Shown here: positions 7,497 to 13,587 of the stretch, piece by piece | Layout of the letters: every line of letters begins with the position of its first letter | Position numbering within the stretch: the stretch's first letter is position 1 | IMG/VR virus record: IMGVR_UViG_3300020596_000124 | Span: 1-20,004 of that record | Strand: one strand, 5' to 3' | DNA from: a virus | Length of the DNA: 20,004 nt | Position numbers and translations under genes: made by a program | Notes under the pieces: model-generated | Told to the model about the DNA's origin: nothing | Database searches by the model: none | The model's input: only the letters and a program-made list of their open reading frames with translations

Positions 7497-7989
7497 GGGC
7501 CCAGTGTTTCCGCGAGAGAACGTCCGAGATGCTCGAGTATGCGACACCGAAGCGTTTGGCCAGCGCTCTCTGCGAAACGCCTCCCATCGCGTAGAGCGTC
7601 CGGATTTCGACGACCTTGGCGTCGGTGAGCTTGGCGAAGTGGTGTCCCTCGCCGGGAGGCGCCGGGTGTTGCACGCCTCGGCCCTTGATTGTCATATCGC
7701 GCATGTTGTCGGCCTGGGTGCCGAGAAAAAGGTGCGCCGGGTTCACGCACAGCTTCACATCACACCGATGCAGAACGCACATGCCCTCCGGTATCGGCCC
7801 GTTGTGAATAGCCCAACTGGCCCGATGAGCGAGAAGCTTCCGGTCGCCAACGCGCAGCTTGCCGTAGCCATCCTTATCCAGCGCCGCCGTCCAAAGCCAG
7901 CAGCAACCCAACCCCTTCACATGCGTGACTGTTGGCCCGTTCTTATCCACTTTGCTCATGAATCTCACAGTGATTTTTCCGTCAATCAT
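7489..7989 (-). CDS. HNH homing-type endonuclease with C-terminal HTH (166 aa)
   Basis: An HNH_3-type nuclease core is clear: LAHRASWAIHNGPIPEGMCV, then LHRCD, then CVNPAHLFLGT and DNMRDM. The catalytic/metal pattern is about H55, H74, N83 and H86. The C-terminus (126-160) reads AKVVEIRTLYAMGGVSQRAL then AKRFGVAYSSISDVLSRKHW, a helix-turn-helix for target recognition. Free-standing genes of this type are mobile in phages. The start is ATG 7989 with GGAAGGAAGGG upstream, overlapping the end of the RusA-like gene by 8 bp. It is paralogous to the HNH gene at 18154-18717, with near-identical core residues but a different C-terminal domain. Confidence 0.88.
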   Translation of the reverse strand: MIDGKITVRFMSKVDKNGPTVTHVKGLGCCWLWTAALDKDGYGKLRVGDRKLLAHRASWAIHNGPIPEGMCVLHRCDVKLCVNPAHLFLGTQADNMRDMTIKGRGVQHPAPPGEGHHFAKLTDAKVVEIRTLYAMGGVSQRALAKRFGVAYSSISDVLSRKHWAHV

Positions 7990-8500
7990 GCTGCCCTTCC
8001 TTCCCGCTGTAGACCCGCACGATAACACACTCATCAGCTCTTTTGCTGACGTTCCACCACAATTGGCTCACGTCCGCATGCTTTGGCGAGTCGTCGACCA
8101 AGAAGTTTAGTCCGGGGATAGCCCTGCCTGCACGCATGCGCGGCGGGCACAGTTTATCGACCGCGGTTTTCGCCCAATCCGCATACTTGTCGGGCTCGCG
8201 AATAGAGAACCGCACGCAGAGCACCTGAGGGCGCCCTGGCAGCGGCTCGCGTCGTGGTGCCGCTTGCATCCGCATCGCGTCCCAGACGGCCTTCTTATAT
8301 TTCGCCAGCTTCCAGTTCACGCCTGCCATGCCGGGGGCCAGCATCTGGTTTTGCGGCTTCGCCAGCGAAAGCGGTAGGATAAAACAAGCTTCCTCCTCTC
8401 CCCACAATCCGGGCCATTCGAAAAACGGCCGCGACCATCGCCTCGCCTCGCCCGCTTTCCACCCGCGTTCGGCCGCGTCGAAAAGAGCTTCCGTGGTCAT
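7982..8500 (-). CDS. rusA: RusA-like Holliday junction resolvase (172 aa)
   Basis: The C-terminal half matches RusA: an acidic run REPDKYADWAKTAVDKL (D104, D108, D115), then GLNFLVDDSPKHADVSQLWW (D136, D137), then a final strand ECVIVRVY. RusA dimers cut four-way junctions, allowing branched replication intermediates to be packaged. The N-terminal 60 residues are an extension beyond the usual ~120-residue RusA. The start is placed at ATG 8500 (MTTEALF), where ATGA overlaps the previous stop. It shares a near-identical start region with the upstream gene at 8802. Confidence 0.72.
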   Translation of the reverse strand: MTTEALFDAAERGWKAGEARRWSRPFFEWPGLWGEEEACFILPLSLAKPQNQMLAPGMAGVNWKLAKYKKAVWDAMRMQAAPRREPLPGRPQVLCVRFSIREPDKYADWAKTAVDKLCPPRMRAGRAIPGLNFLVDDSPKHADVSQLWWNVSKRADECVIVRVYSGKEGQHD

Positions 8501-8802
8501 TGGTACGCCTTTCGCCATTCGGTCAAACCAGCCTCCTGCAGAGCCTCCTGCACTACGCGCCTAGCAAACTCTCGCCGGTCCGGATGGTCGATGCTTTCGA
8601 TGCGCAGGCGCAGGTCGCGCCTGCGAAGCGTCCACCCTGCGCGCTGCATCCATTCCCAGTTAGCTCGCCAACGGCTCTGGAAGTATGCCTCCTCCTCTCG
8701 CTTGTCTGCAGCCGGGTTGATGTCGTCCCGGTGGGTGACGCCATCCAGTTGCTTAGCAAGCCAGCGCGCGGAATTGGCTGCAAATGAGGCCTCCGTGGTC
8801 AT
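8497..8802 (-). CDS. Hypothetical protein, 101 aa
   Basis: Charged helical protein rich in Arg, Glu and Trp (EEEAYFQSRWRANWEWMQRA). It starts at ATG 8802 (MTTEASF) with an ATGA junction. Its first codons and ribosome-site region nearly repeat those of the RusA-like gene downstream, but the rest of the protein does not. No family recognised. Confidence 0.6.
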   Translation of the reverse strand: MTTEASFAANSARWLAKQLDGVTHRDDINPAADKREEEAYFQSRWRANWEWMQRAGWTLRRRDLRLRIESIDHPDRREFARRVVQEALQEAGLTEWRKAYQ

Positions 8803-9005
8803 CGGTACACCTGAGGCCCCGTCTGCCAAAAAAAGTCGGTCCTGCCCTTGGCCGCTGCCTCGAGAGCGTGCCTAACCCGCCCGTCGCCGTAGGCCTGGAT
8901 AGCCGCCCGGAGCTTCGCCGCCGTCTCCCGCTCAGCCTTCGGATTCGCCAGGACGCAGGCCGCGGCGTAAGCGCCAATTAGTAGCATCAGGTCGGTGTCG
9001 GTCAT
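8799..9005 (-). CDS. Hypothetical protein, 68 aa; tandem paralogue A
   Basis: The protein begins MTDTDLMLLIGAYAAACV and contains AAIQAYGDGRVRHALEAAAK. It is clearly related to the next gene upstream (9002-9199): DLMLLI, YAAA, AAIQAYGD and the flanking Arg residues are shared, while the C-termini differ. It is probably a small helical protein. Starts at ATG 9005 by an ATGA overlap. Function unknown. Confidence 0.65.
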   Translation of the reverse strand: MTDTDLMLLIGAYAAACVLANPKAERETAAKLRAAIQAYGDGRVRHALEAAAKGRTDFFWQTGPQVYR

Positions 9006-9199
9006 CGGGGCATCCAAGCGCCATTCCAGCAACGGTCGCGATAATGTGCCTGAGCCTCCGCGCGCGCCATTCGCTCGTCACCGTAGGCTTGGATGGCCGC
9101 CAGAATCTCCCGGGCCGCTGCTCGGTCGATTTTCGAGTTTGTTCGATTGTAGGCCGCGGCGTAGTCATTGATTAGCAGCATCAGGTCGTCTTCGGTCAT
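9002..9199 (-). CDS. Hypothetical protein, 65 aa; tandem paralogue B
   Basis: Paralogue of the gene directly downstream, with the same DLMLLIxxYAAA start and AAIQAYGDER core, then a different tail (HYRDRCWNGAWMPR). ATGA junctions at both ends. The pair probably arose by tandem duplication followed by divergence. No known family. Confidence 0.65.
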   Translation of the reverse strand: MTEDDLMLLINDYAAAYNRTNSKIDRAAAREILAAIQAYGDERMARAEAQAHYRDRCWNGAWMPR

Positions 9200-9480
9200 C
9201 CGTCCTCCTGGTGCAGAATCTCGTGCTGAAGCTGCAGCTCGAGTGCGAACAGTTGCGTTATCACGTCACGAGACGCTCCGTCCGAGTGAGTCGGCGGTTC
9301 GTCGAGTGTGTCCAGGAGTAGCGCCGCCCATCCCTGCCAGGCGCGCAACGCGTCAGCGAGGCGCCGAGAGACCTCCAGCTGGTGGAGGCACGCGTCGCAA
9401 CTACAGTGACCTCGCGCTTCCGCCCGCGCTTTCGCGTCGCGTAGCACTTGGGTTTCTTCGTCTGTTAACATCTCGCTCAT
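9196..9480 (-). CDS. Hypothetical helical protein, 94 aa
   Basis: Starts at ATG 9480, overlapping the helicase stop (ATGA), with GGGAAGG upstream. Helical throughout (LTDEETQVLRDAKARAEARG; LRAWQGWAALLLDTLDE). CSCDAC plus a following His (CSCDACLHQ, residues 26-34) may bind metal. Function unknown; sitting directly after the helicase suggests, but does not show, a replication link. Confidence 0.6.
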   Translation of the reverse strand: MSEMLTDEETQVLRDAKARAEARGHCSCDACLHQLEVSRRLADALRAWQGWAALLLDTLDEPPTHSDGASRDVITQLFALELQLQHEILHQEDG

Positions 9481-10850
9481 TCATACCTTCCCGTCTGGTC
9501 GTACTCGTCGCCGAGGCTGTTCGCTTCGGTCTCCGCTTCGCTCCGAGGCCTCTCCGTCACGTCGAAGCACGCGCTGTCGTGGTCCCAATCCATCTCGACA
9601 TTGCGCTTCTGCCCGTCCTTCGCTTTGTCGACCTTGATGCACTTTCGCCCGGCTGCGACTAGCACCTTCTGGTCCGAGTCCTTGATGTCCGCCTCAGGAG
9701 TGAAGCCTAGGACGACCACCTCGGCCGCATTGCTGACGTCGCGGCACTCTCGGATGCTGTGTTTGTCGGGCGTCTTCTTCGTTTCGCTCACGGTTATCTG
9801 CGAGAGGATGAGCCCCGCGATGTGGGCGTTCTTGGTCACGTTGCGCATCTGCGCTGCAATCTCTCGGTACTTCACGCGCTCATCCTGGTGCCGCTCCTTG
9901 GTGCGGAATTCCTGCAGATAGTCCCACGCGACCAGGTCAACCCCGTGCTCGGTAATCATGGTCTCCACCTCGCGGCACACGGCCTCGATGTCCCGGCCTC
10001 GCGCGTCGATGAACACCGGTAGAGTCTCACCTTGCTGCGCCGTTAGCATCATGCGGTCGGTCTCGTCCTGGTGGAGGCATCGGTCACGCAAACGGGAAAA
10101 GTTCACCCGTGCGCGCCGCGCCATCAAGCGGTTACCATAGATGCTTTCTGAGTCTTCTGCACTCACAATCAGCACTTTCTTACCGCGCCTCAGGTTCTCG
10201 TCCGCGACTCCAACCAGATAGCTGCTCTTGCCCCAGTTGGTTTCAGCGCCGAAGACCCACACGTGGCCCGGTCGCATCCCGCCCGTGGCCTCATCGAGCC
10301 GCCAGTGGAGCGCCGTGCAGAACTCTTGCCTCCGACGCGTCAACGCTTCCTCGGCCGCAGCCGTGAGCAGCTCCCGGACCGTCTTGGCCGTCGGAGCTCG
10401 CTGAGCGCCAGCGCACGCCGCGGTCATCTGAAGCAGCGACTCGTGAGCCCAAGCATCGACGTCGCCCACCCCGGTCCGAGCCTGAGCCGCGATGAGCTGA
10501 CAGGCCCGCTCGACGCGCCTGACCCGAGAGTGTCCCGCGACAATCTGCGCGTGCTCGGCCACGTTCGCCACGGCCGGGACCTCGTTCAGGAGCTCGGCCA
10601 GGTAGGACGTCGCGACCCGCTCGGCCCCGTCGACCCGCATGCCTTGCGTCACGTTAACAACGTCCGGAATGCCCCCCGACATCGCGACCAGCCCAATGAC
10701 CGTCCAAATCAACCGGTGACGCGGGTCGATAAAGTCGGTGGCTATCAGGATGTCGGCAGCGGTTCGGAGGTGCTTGGCGTCGAGTAGGATGGCAGCGAGT
10801 ACCGCCCGCTCGGCGTCAAGGTTCATCGACTGGGGCTTGTCTGGAATCAT
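9477..10850 (-). CDS. dnaB: Replicative DNA helicase, DnaB family (457 aa)
   Basis: The N-terminal domain begins DAERAVLAAILLD, as in DnaB, and includes the primase-interaction/collar helices to about residue 145. The RecA-like motor has Walker A GAETNWGKSS (201-210), VLIVSAEDSE (227-235) equivalent to the catalytic-Glu strand, Walker B VDLVAWDYLQEF (304-315) and the motif-4 strand AGLILSQIT (345-352). DnaB hexamers unwind DNA at the fork. The last 30 residues are acidic and probably disordered. The start ATG 10850 has AAGGAG five bases upstream; a second ATG eight codons in (MNLDAERA) is less well supported. It follows the replication initiator gene, as in many phages. Confidence 0.92.
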   Translation of the reverse strand: MIPDKPQSMNLDAERAVLAAILLDAKHLRTAADILIATDFIDPRHRLIWTVIGLVAMSGGIPDVVNVTQGMRVDGAERVATSYLAELLNEVPAVANVAEHAQIVAGHSRVRRVERACQLIAAQARTGVGDVDAWAHESLLQMTAACAGAQRAPTAKTVRELLTAAAEEALTRRRQEFCTALHWRLDEATGGMRPGHVWVFGAETNWGKSSYLVGVADENLRRGKKVLIVSAEDSESIYGNRLMARRARVNFSRLRDRCLHQDETDRMMLTAQQGETLPVFIDARGRDIEAVCREVETMITEHGVDLVAWDYLQEFRTKERHQDERVKYREIAAQMRNVTKNAHIAGLILSQITVSETKKTPDKHSIRECRDVSNAAEVVVLGFTPEADIKDSDQKVLVAAGRKCIKVDKAKDGQKRNVEMDWDHDSACFDVTERPRSEAETEANSLGDEYDQTGRYE

Positions 10851-10941
10851 CGGTCTCCTTCAGGGGGCTCTTTGCTGAGCCGTGGCGGGGGCTAGGAATC
10901 GTTTTCATGTTGAGTTGGACCTCCGGGTCATCCGGGGTCAT
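10816..10941 (-). CDS. Possible 41-aa ORF between initiator and helicase genes
   Basis: An ATG at 10941 overlaps the initiator stop (ATGA) and opens a 41-codon frame ending 35 bp inside the helicase gene. The product (MTPDDPEVQLNMKTIPS at its start) is Pro/Ser/Lys-rich and looks disordered. The junction style is the only support. Without it the 87 bp between initiator and helicase would be non-coding, holding just the helicase ribosome site. Confidence 0.3.
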   Translation of the reverse strand: MTPDDPEVQLNMKTIPSPRHGSAKSPLKETDDSRQAPVDEP

Positions 10942-11918
10942 GCGAAGCCCTCTGCGAGCTTTTGAGACTCGGCGTCCGGAGCTTCCACCCGAACCCTGAC
11001 ATCCAATAATCTCCGAACAACCTCCGGCGACATCGAGGAAAGCCCGCGTTTAGCCGTCGAATTCTGGCACCAAGGGTCAGTCTTCGCCGCCTTCGCCGCC
11101 GTGGAAAGCTCGTCGGTAGTGAATCCAGCAGCGAAAAGCTCAAGTAATGCCCGAACACCAGCATCGCTCATCCCTCCCAGCCGGGGCATTCTTAGGCCTA
11201 AAGCCGCAGCAAAAGCATCAGCCGTAGTGACTAGCTCTGGCCAGGATGCCGGCCTGTCCCAATTCGCACTAGTCGGATCTCGCAGCTTTTCCGCTGCCCT
11301 GCTCTGGATCGAAGGCGTTTTCTCAGGGATTGGAGAGCCTTCCTGCCATTTTTCCGGGCTTTGCTGTGGCTGCGGCTCAGTCGCGCGCGCGATAGTGCTT
11401 GGAACTGGAGAAGCAGCAGCTTTTCTTGAAATAACCTGAAGCTCCTGTTCCTTTCCGTTCCCTTCTGTTCCCCTCTCCCTTCCCTTCCCCACGTGCATGC
11501 ACATGCTTTGTGTGTGATCCGCGTGACTGTCTTGCACGTGCGTGCATATGCTTTGTGCCTCGGTGCCCGTCTCAGCTTCGGCTGGTCCCGGAAGTGTCGA
11601 CTGCGCCTCCCGCTGGTTGACCACTTGGTGCTTCGCGAAAGTCCGCACTAGCCCGTACTCACGTCCGGCTACGGTGTAGCGAACCAGGAACCCACGCTCG
11701 GCCAACGCCTCCAGTACGCGCGCGAAGTCCCCTTCCCAGTAGGGGAGGATGCCGGCCTTGAGCGGGCGGGCTCGCCACTCGAACCGGCCGCTCCGGTCGG
11801 CGTGGCACCAGAGGCCGCAGAAGGCACGGAATAGCGGCAGACCGGTCTCCTGCTCGCCGTCCCAGAGCTTCTCATCAAGAAGCGACTCGGGTTTGATTGA
11901 TCTGATTCTCGCCTTCAT
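10938..11918 (-). CDS. Phage replication initiator / replisome organiser-like (326 aa)
   Basis: The N-terminal ~105 residues (ARIRSIKPESLLDEKLWD, LFRAFCGLWCHADRSGRFEW, GFLVRYTVAGREYGLVRTF, KHQVVNQRE) match the winged-helix domain common in phage replisome organisers and DnaD/DnaT-related proteins. A low-complexity linker (about 106-210) follows, rich in Gly, Glu, Gln and Pro. The C-terminal domain ends with KTDPWCQNSTAKRGLSSMSP, reminiscent of helicase-loading domains. Family role: bind the origin and load the DnaB-type helicase, which is the next large gene. Iteron-like repeats lie in the linker coding region, as the origin lies inside gene O in lambda. Start ATG 11918 follows GAGGAGG. Confidence 0.72.
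   Translation of the reverse strand: MKARIRSIKPESLLDEKLWDGEQETGLPLFRAFCGLWCHADRSGRFEWRARPLKAGILPYWEGDFARVLEALAERGFLVRYTVAGREYGLVRTFAKHQVVNQREAQSTLPGPAEAETGTEAQSICTHVQDSHADHTQSMCMHVGKGRERGTEGNGKEQELQVISRKAAASPVPSTIARATEPQPQQSPEKWQEGSPIPEKTPSIQSRAAEKLRDPTSANWDRPASWPELVTTADAFAAALGLRMPRLGGMSDAGVRALLELFAAGFTTDELSTAAKAAKTDPWCQNSTAKRGLSSMSPEVVRRLLDVRVRVEAPDAESQKLAEGFA
11442..11490. other. Polypyrimidine tract beside iteron-like repeats
   Basis: About 49 bases are almost all C and T on the plus strand, with recurring GTTCC units (purine-rich on the coding minus strand, encoding the Gly/Lys/Glu linker of the initiator). It directly adjoins the first iteron-like repeat. Such strand-asymmetric tracts occur at replication origins as binding or unwinding regions; here the role is inferred. 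Confidence 0.45.
11490..11512. repeat. Iteron-like direct repeat, copy 1
   Basis: A 23-bp unit (starting cacgtgcatgcacatg, ending ctttgtg) that recurs 45 bp further on with two mismatches. It contains the perfect 10-bp palindrome gtgcatgcac. It lies inside the replication initiator gene and encodes QSMCMHV. Confidence 0.6.
11535..11557. repeat. Iteron-like direct repeat, copy 2
   Basis: Second copy of the 23-bp unit (cacgtgcgtgcatatg then ctttgtg), encoding QSICTHV in the initiator. The two differences from copy 1 are both transitions. The 45-bp offset is a little over four helical turns, so the two sites lie on roughly the same DNA face. Confidence 0.6.
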
Positions 11919-12253
11919 TTGACCTCCTCAAGCTCCTCTAGCCAGCAAGGATGACACATCACCCCGCGCGTTTTGACCCACCACACCCGCTCCCCGATCT
12001 CCACCGCTTCGCCGCAGAAAAAGCAGTGACTTTTCCATTTGCAAATCAGCCACCTCCCGCTAGAAATGGGAACCCCTGGCTCAACGACCGGCAGCGGTGG
12101 AGCCTCCGGACAGCCGTTTGGCTCGTGAACAATCAGCCCATGCTTCGCGATAAGCTTCGCCAACAAGATGGCCGATGTCCGAGCCTCCTCCAGGGGAGTG
12201 GCGTCGTGGACCGCTCTGGAGAGTAGTCCCGCCACGCGCGCTGCGACACTCAC
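11915..12253 (-). CDS. DUF2786-like protein with C-terminal Zn-binding motif (112 aa)
   Basis: The N-terminal helical part (ARVAGLLSRAVHDATPLEEA, then ILLAKLIAKHGLIV) follows the DUF2786 pattern seen in many phage proteins (a leucine-rich helix, a T-x-x-EA turn, then a helix ending MAKHGL). The C-terminal part has HCFFCGEAVEIGERVWWV then CHPCW, a CxxC/CxxC zinc ribbon. GTG start overlapping the previous stop (GTGA). Location directly before the initiator gene suggests an early or replication role; its biochemical role is unknown. Confidence 0.6.
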   Translation of the reverse strand: MSVAARVAGLLSRAVHDATPLEEARTSAILLAKLIAKHGLIVHEPNGCPEAPPLPVVEPGVPISSGRWLICKWKSHCFFCGEAVEIGERVWWVKTRGVMCHPCWLEELEEVK

Positions 12254-12444
12254 TTCGCCTCACCAGTGCGCGCCCCCTCAGCCAACGAGGCGGCAAACTC
12301 AGGATGAAGCCGCCGAACCGCCCGCTCGATGCGGCTGCGACAGAGCGCGATGATAGGTTGTGATTTGAGGTAGCGGCGCACGGTTCGCGGATCACATTCG
12401 GCCGCCACGGCTAAGGCTCTAATGTCTGCGGTTGGTAGGTACAT
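12250..12444 (-). CDS. Small HTH DNA-binding protein (64 aa)
   Basis: The segment DIRALAVAAECDPRTVRRYL (residues 7-26) reads as a helix-turn-helix of the kind found in LacI-type and phage regulators; a basic helix follows (CRSRIERAVRRL). The start is set at ATG 12444 because a good promoter (12451-12479) ends six bases before it, implying a leaderless message. An upstream TTG at 12474 lies inside the promoter. It may control its own promoter, whose spacer contains a perfect palindrome. Confidence 0.6.
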   Translation of the reverse strand: MYLPTADIRALAVAAECDPRTVRRYLKSQPIIALCRSRIERAVRRLHPEFAASLAEGARTGEAK

Positions 12445-12450
12445 AATGCC

Positions 12451-12479
12451 ACCATACCGGGCCCGGCCTGACAATGCAA
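12451..12479 (-). promoter_or_regulatory. Leftward sigma70-like promoter, leaderless
   Basis: On the minus strand, TTGCAT and TATGGT are separated by exactly 17 bases, and only six bases (GGCATT) separate the -10 from the ATG at 12444. The start of transcription should fall at or next to the start codon. The -35 lies eight bases beyond the stop codon of the upstream gene. It would drive the replication block (HTH protein, DUF2786-like, initiator, helicase). Confidence 0.65.
12457..12466. promoter_or_regulatory. Perfect 10-bp palindrome in promoter spacer (operator candidate)
   Basis: ccgggcccgg abuts the -10 box of the leftward promoter at 12451-12479. A repressor bound here would block polymerase. 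The nearest candidate is the HTH protein of the first gene. Being GC-only, a chance palindrome is possible. Confidence 0.35.
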
Positions 12480-12486
12480 GGCGGTA

Positions 12487-12900
12487 TCAACTACAGCCAG
12501 CCGTAACCTTCAGAAACTCATGCGCCGAGCTCACCCATCGCACAGCCTGGTCCCCCGCCGAGACCGGCGTCGAGGTGACATCAGGCGAGACCCAGTAGAT
12601 CTCACCGCGGTCACAGCTCTCCTCCCCAAGCGCGATCGCGTAGCCCACCTCGATATACGCCGCCCGCGGATTGCCGAGCGCCGCCAGGAATACCAGGTGC
12701 GTCGCCTCCCGAATCTCGCTCTTGCACGTGTCCCACGCAGCGGCCTTGCCGTGCCTCGTGACAGGGTCCACCCACTGCTTCAGCAACCCAGGCTGATGCC
12801 AGGTCGAGACAACCTCGTGCCCTTGCTCGCGCAGCTTGGCGGCGACCAATTCCGCGCGCGCATGCTCGCCGAACGCGGACGCGACATACCAGCGGTTCAC
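12487..12900 (-). CDS. Nucleoside 2-deoxyribosyltransferase-like protein (137 aa)
   Basis: The protein has the Rossmann-like pattern of the NDT family: an opening strand WYVASAF (4-10), a helix, then GHEVVSTW (27-34), then ATHLVFLA (67-74), then NPRAAYIEVGYAIALGE (77-93), where E84 is in the place of the conserved Glu. The family cleaves or transfers the base of (deoxy)nucleosides and serves nucleotide salvage; some relatives act on nucleotides or NAD-like substrates. Length is normal. The start is a GTG with GAGG upstream, in a GTGA overlap. Substrate cannot be told from sequence. Confidence 0.7.
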   Translation of the reverse strand: MNRWYVASAFGEHARAELVAAKLREQGHEVVSTWHQPGLLKQWVDPVTRHGKAAAWDTCKSEIREATHLVFLAALGNPRAAYIEVGYAIALGEESCDRGEIYWVSPDVTSTPVSAGDQAVRWVSSAHEFLKVTAGCS

Positions 12901-13181
12901 TTGCTTTCCTCAGCCGAGTACCGATTCATCCGCACGAACCCAGACTGGAAACCGGCGCGCTCGGTAAGGTCAAACGGCGGCGCAAGCCAAGCTCTCGCCT
13001 CTCCTCGCAGCTCCAGCCAAGCGCTTTCGCCGTCGGCGTCAACGATTACATCGGCCCCGCACTGGCACGTCGCGTATTGACCACTCTCCCACCAGGGATG
13101 ATCGTACTGCGTGGTGGGCCGATTCGGCGGCAACGTCTGGCACGGTTCGCCGCATGCTGGGCAGGGCAGTAGCTCGCTCAT
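12897..13181 (-). CDS. Lar-like zinc-ribbon protein (94 aa)
   Basis: Begins SELLPCPACGEPC, with a second cluster ATCQCGADVIVDADGE, spaced like the small phage/prophage zinc proteins of the Lar (restriction alleviation) type. YDHPWWESGQYATCQCGA fits the xxYxVxCxxCG half of that family. Lar modulates host type I restriction in Rac prophage, but most relatives are uncharacterised. ATGA junction upstream, GTGA downstream. Confidence 0.55.
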   Translation of the reverse strand: MSELLPCPACGEPCQTLPPNRPTTQYDHPWWESGQYATCQCGADVIVDADGESAWLELRGEARAWLAPPFDLTERAGFQSGFVRMNRYSAEESK

Positions 13182-13208
13182 CGCGGCCCCTCCATCTGCT
13201 CAATCAGC
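13177..13208. repeat. 32-bp perfect direct repeat, copy 1
   Basis: Identical to 13556-13587 (begins ctcatcgcggcccctccatc). It covers the last codons (IEQMEGPR), the stop and the overlapping ATGA start of the next gene, so it duplicates a C-terminal tail plus a translation-coupling junction. Confidence 0.9.
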
Positions 13209-13456
13209 TCCCAGTCTTCGAGCGTGTCGCCGTACTCGCTGTTTGGATCCGGCTCGGACTTCGTGCAAACGGCACGCCCGTGGCAGATGACTTCGCCCCA
13301 TTCAAGCTCACCAATCTCCTCAATCCATTCTCCGCCATCGCTCGCCTCGCTTCGCCAAGACGCCATTGCCTCGTGCGCGTAAGTCTTCGCTGCATCCTCC
13401 GTGTCGAAAAACTCGATACCGTGTTCGGGTGTCACTACATACCAACGTCGCGCCAT
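13178..13456 (-). CDS. Hypothetical protein, 92 aa
   Basis: The start is placed at ATG 13456 (MARRWYVVTPEHGIEFFDTE), which overlaps the stop of the membrane microprotein (TGATG). The longer frame upstream runs antiphase through that gene and is not used. N-terminal strand-helix pattern, acidic C-terminal half, and a final LIEQMEGPR shared with the gene at 13557-13745. Function unknown. Confidence 0.6.
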   Translation of the reverse strand: MARRWYVVTPEHGIEFFDTEDAAKTYAHEAMASWRSEASDGGEWIEEIGELEWGEVICHGRAVCTKSEPDPNSEYGDTLEDWELIEQMEGPR

Positions 13457-13560
13457 CACAGCACCCCCAACCAAAACACACCAAACACAAACCAAACAAT
13501 GGCCACAACTAACGTTACAGCAAACAAATACCAAACCCAATCGTACGCATCTTCTCTCAT
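13456..13560 (-). CDS. Single-pass membrane microprotein, 34 aa
   Basis: ATG at 13560 overlaps the stop of the upstream gene (ATGA), and the TGA at 13456-13458 overlaps the next ATG (TGATG), so the frame exactly fills the space between two genes. The product begins MREDAYDWVWYLFAVTLV and continues VAIVWFVFGVFWLGVL: an acidic N-terminus of seven residues followed by about 26 hydrophobic, Trp/Phe/Val-rich residues, one transmembrane helix. No cleavable signal. Its DNA is unusual, nearly all A and C on the plus strand. Function unknown; small phage membrane proteins include holins, superinfection-exclusion and lysis-timing factors, none of which can be chosen here. Confidence 0.68.
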   Translation of the reverse strand: MREDAYDWVWYLFAVTLVVAIVWFVFGVFWLGVL

Positions 13561-13587
13561 CGCGGCCCCTCCATCTGCTCAATCAGC
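13556..13587. repeat. 32-bp perfect direct repeat, copy 2
   Basis: Second copy of the repeat at 13177-13208, offset 379 bp. It forms the 3' end of the gene at 13557-13745 and the start codon of the membrane microprotein. Confidence 0.9.

Larger units (their letters stand above)
11490..11557. other. Candidate phage replication origin
   Basis: Two 23-bp near-identical direct repeats sit next to a polypyrimidine tract, all inside the low-complexity linker of the initiator gene and just upstream of the helicase gene. This matches the lambdoid plan, in which the initiator binds iterons within its own gene and recruits the helicase. There are only two clear repeats where lambda has four, so the origin is a prediction. 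Confidence 0.5.

Noticed and set aside
13457-13582. N-terminal extension of the 92-aa protein (Cys/Val/Trp-rich)
   Set aside because: This stretch is the membrane microprotein gene read in another frame; the microprotein frame has start and stop overlaps on both sides.
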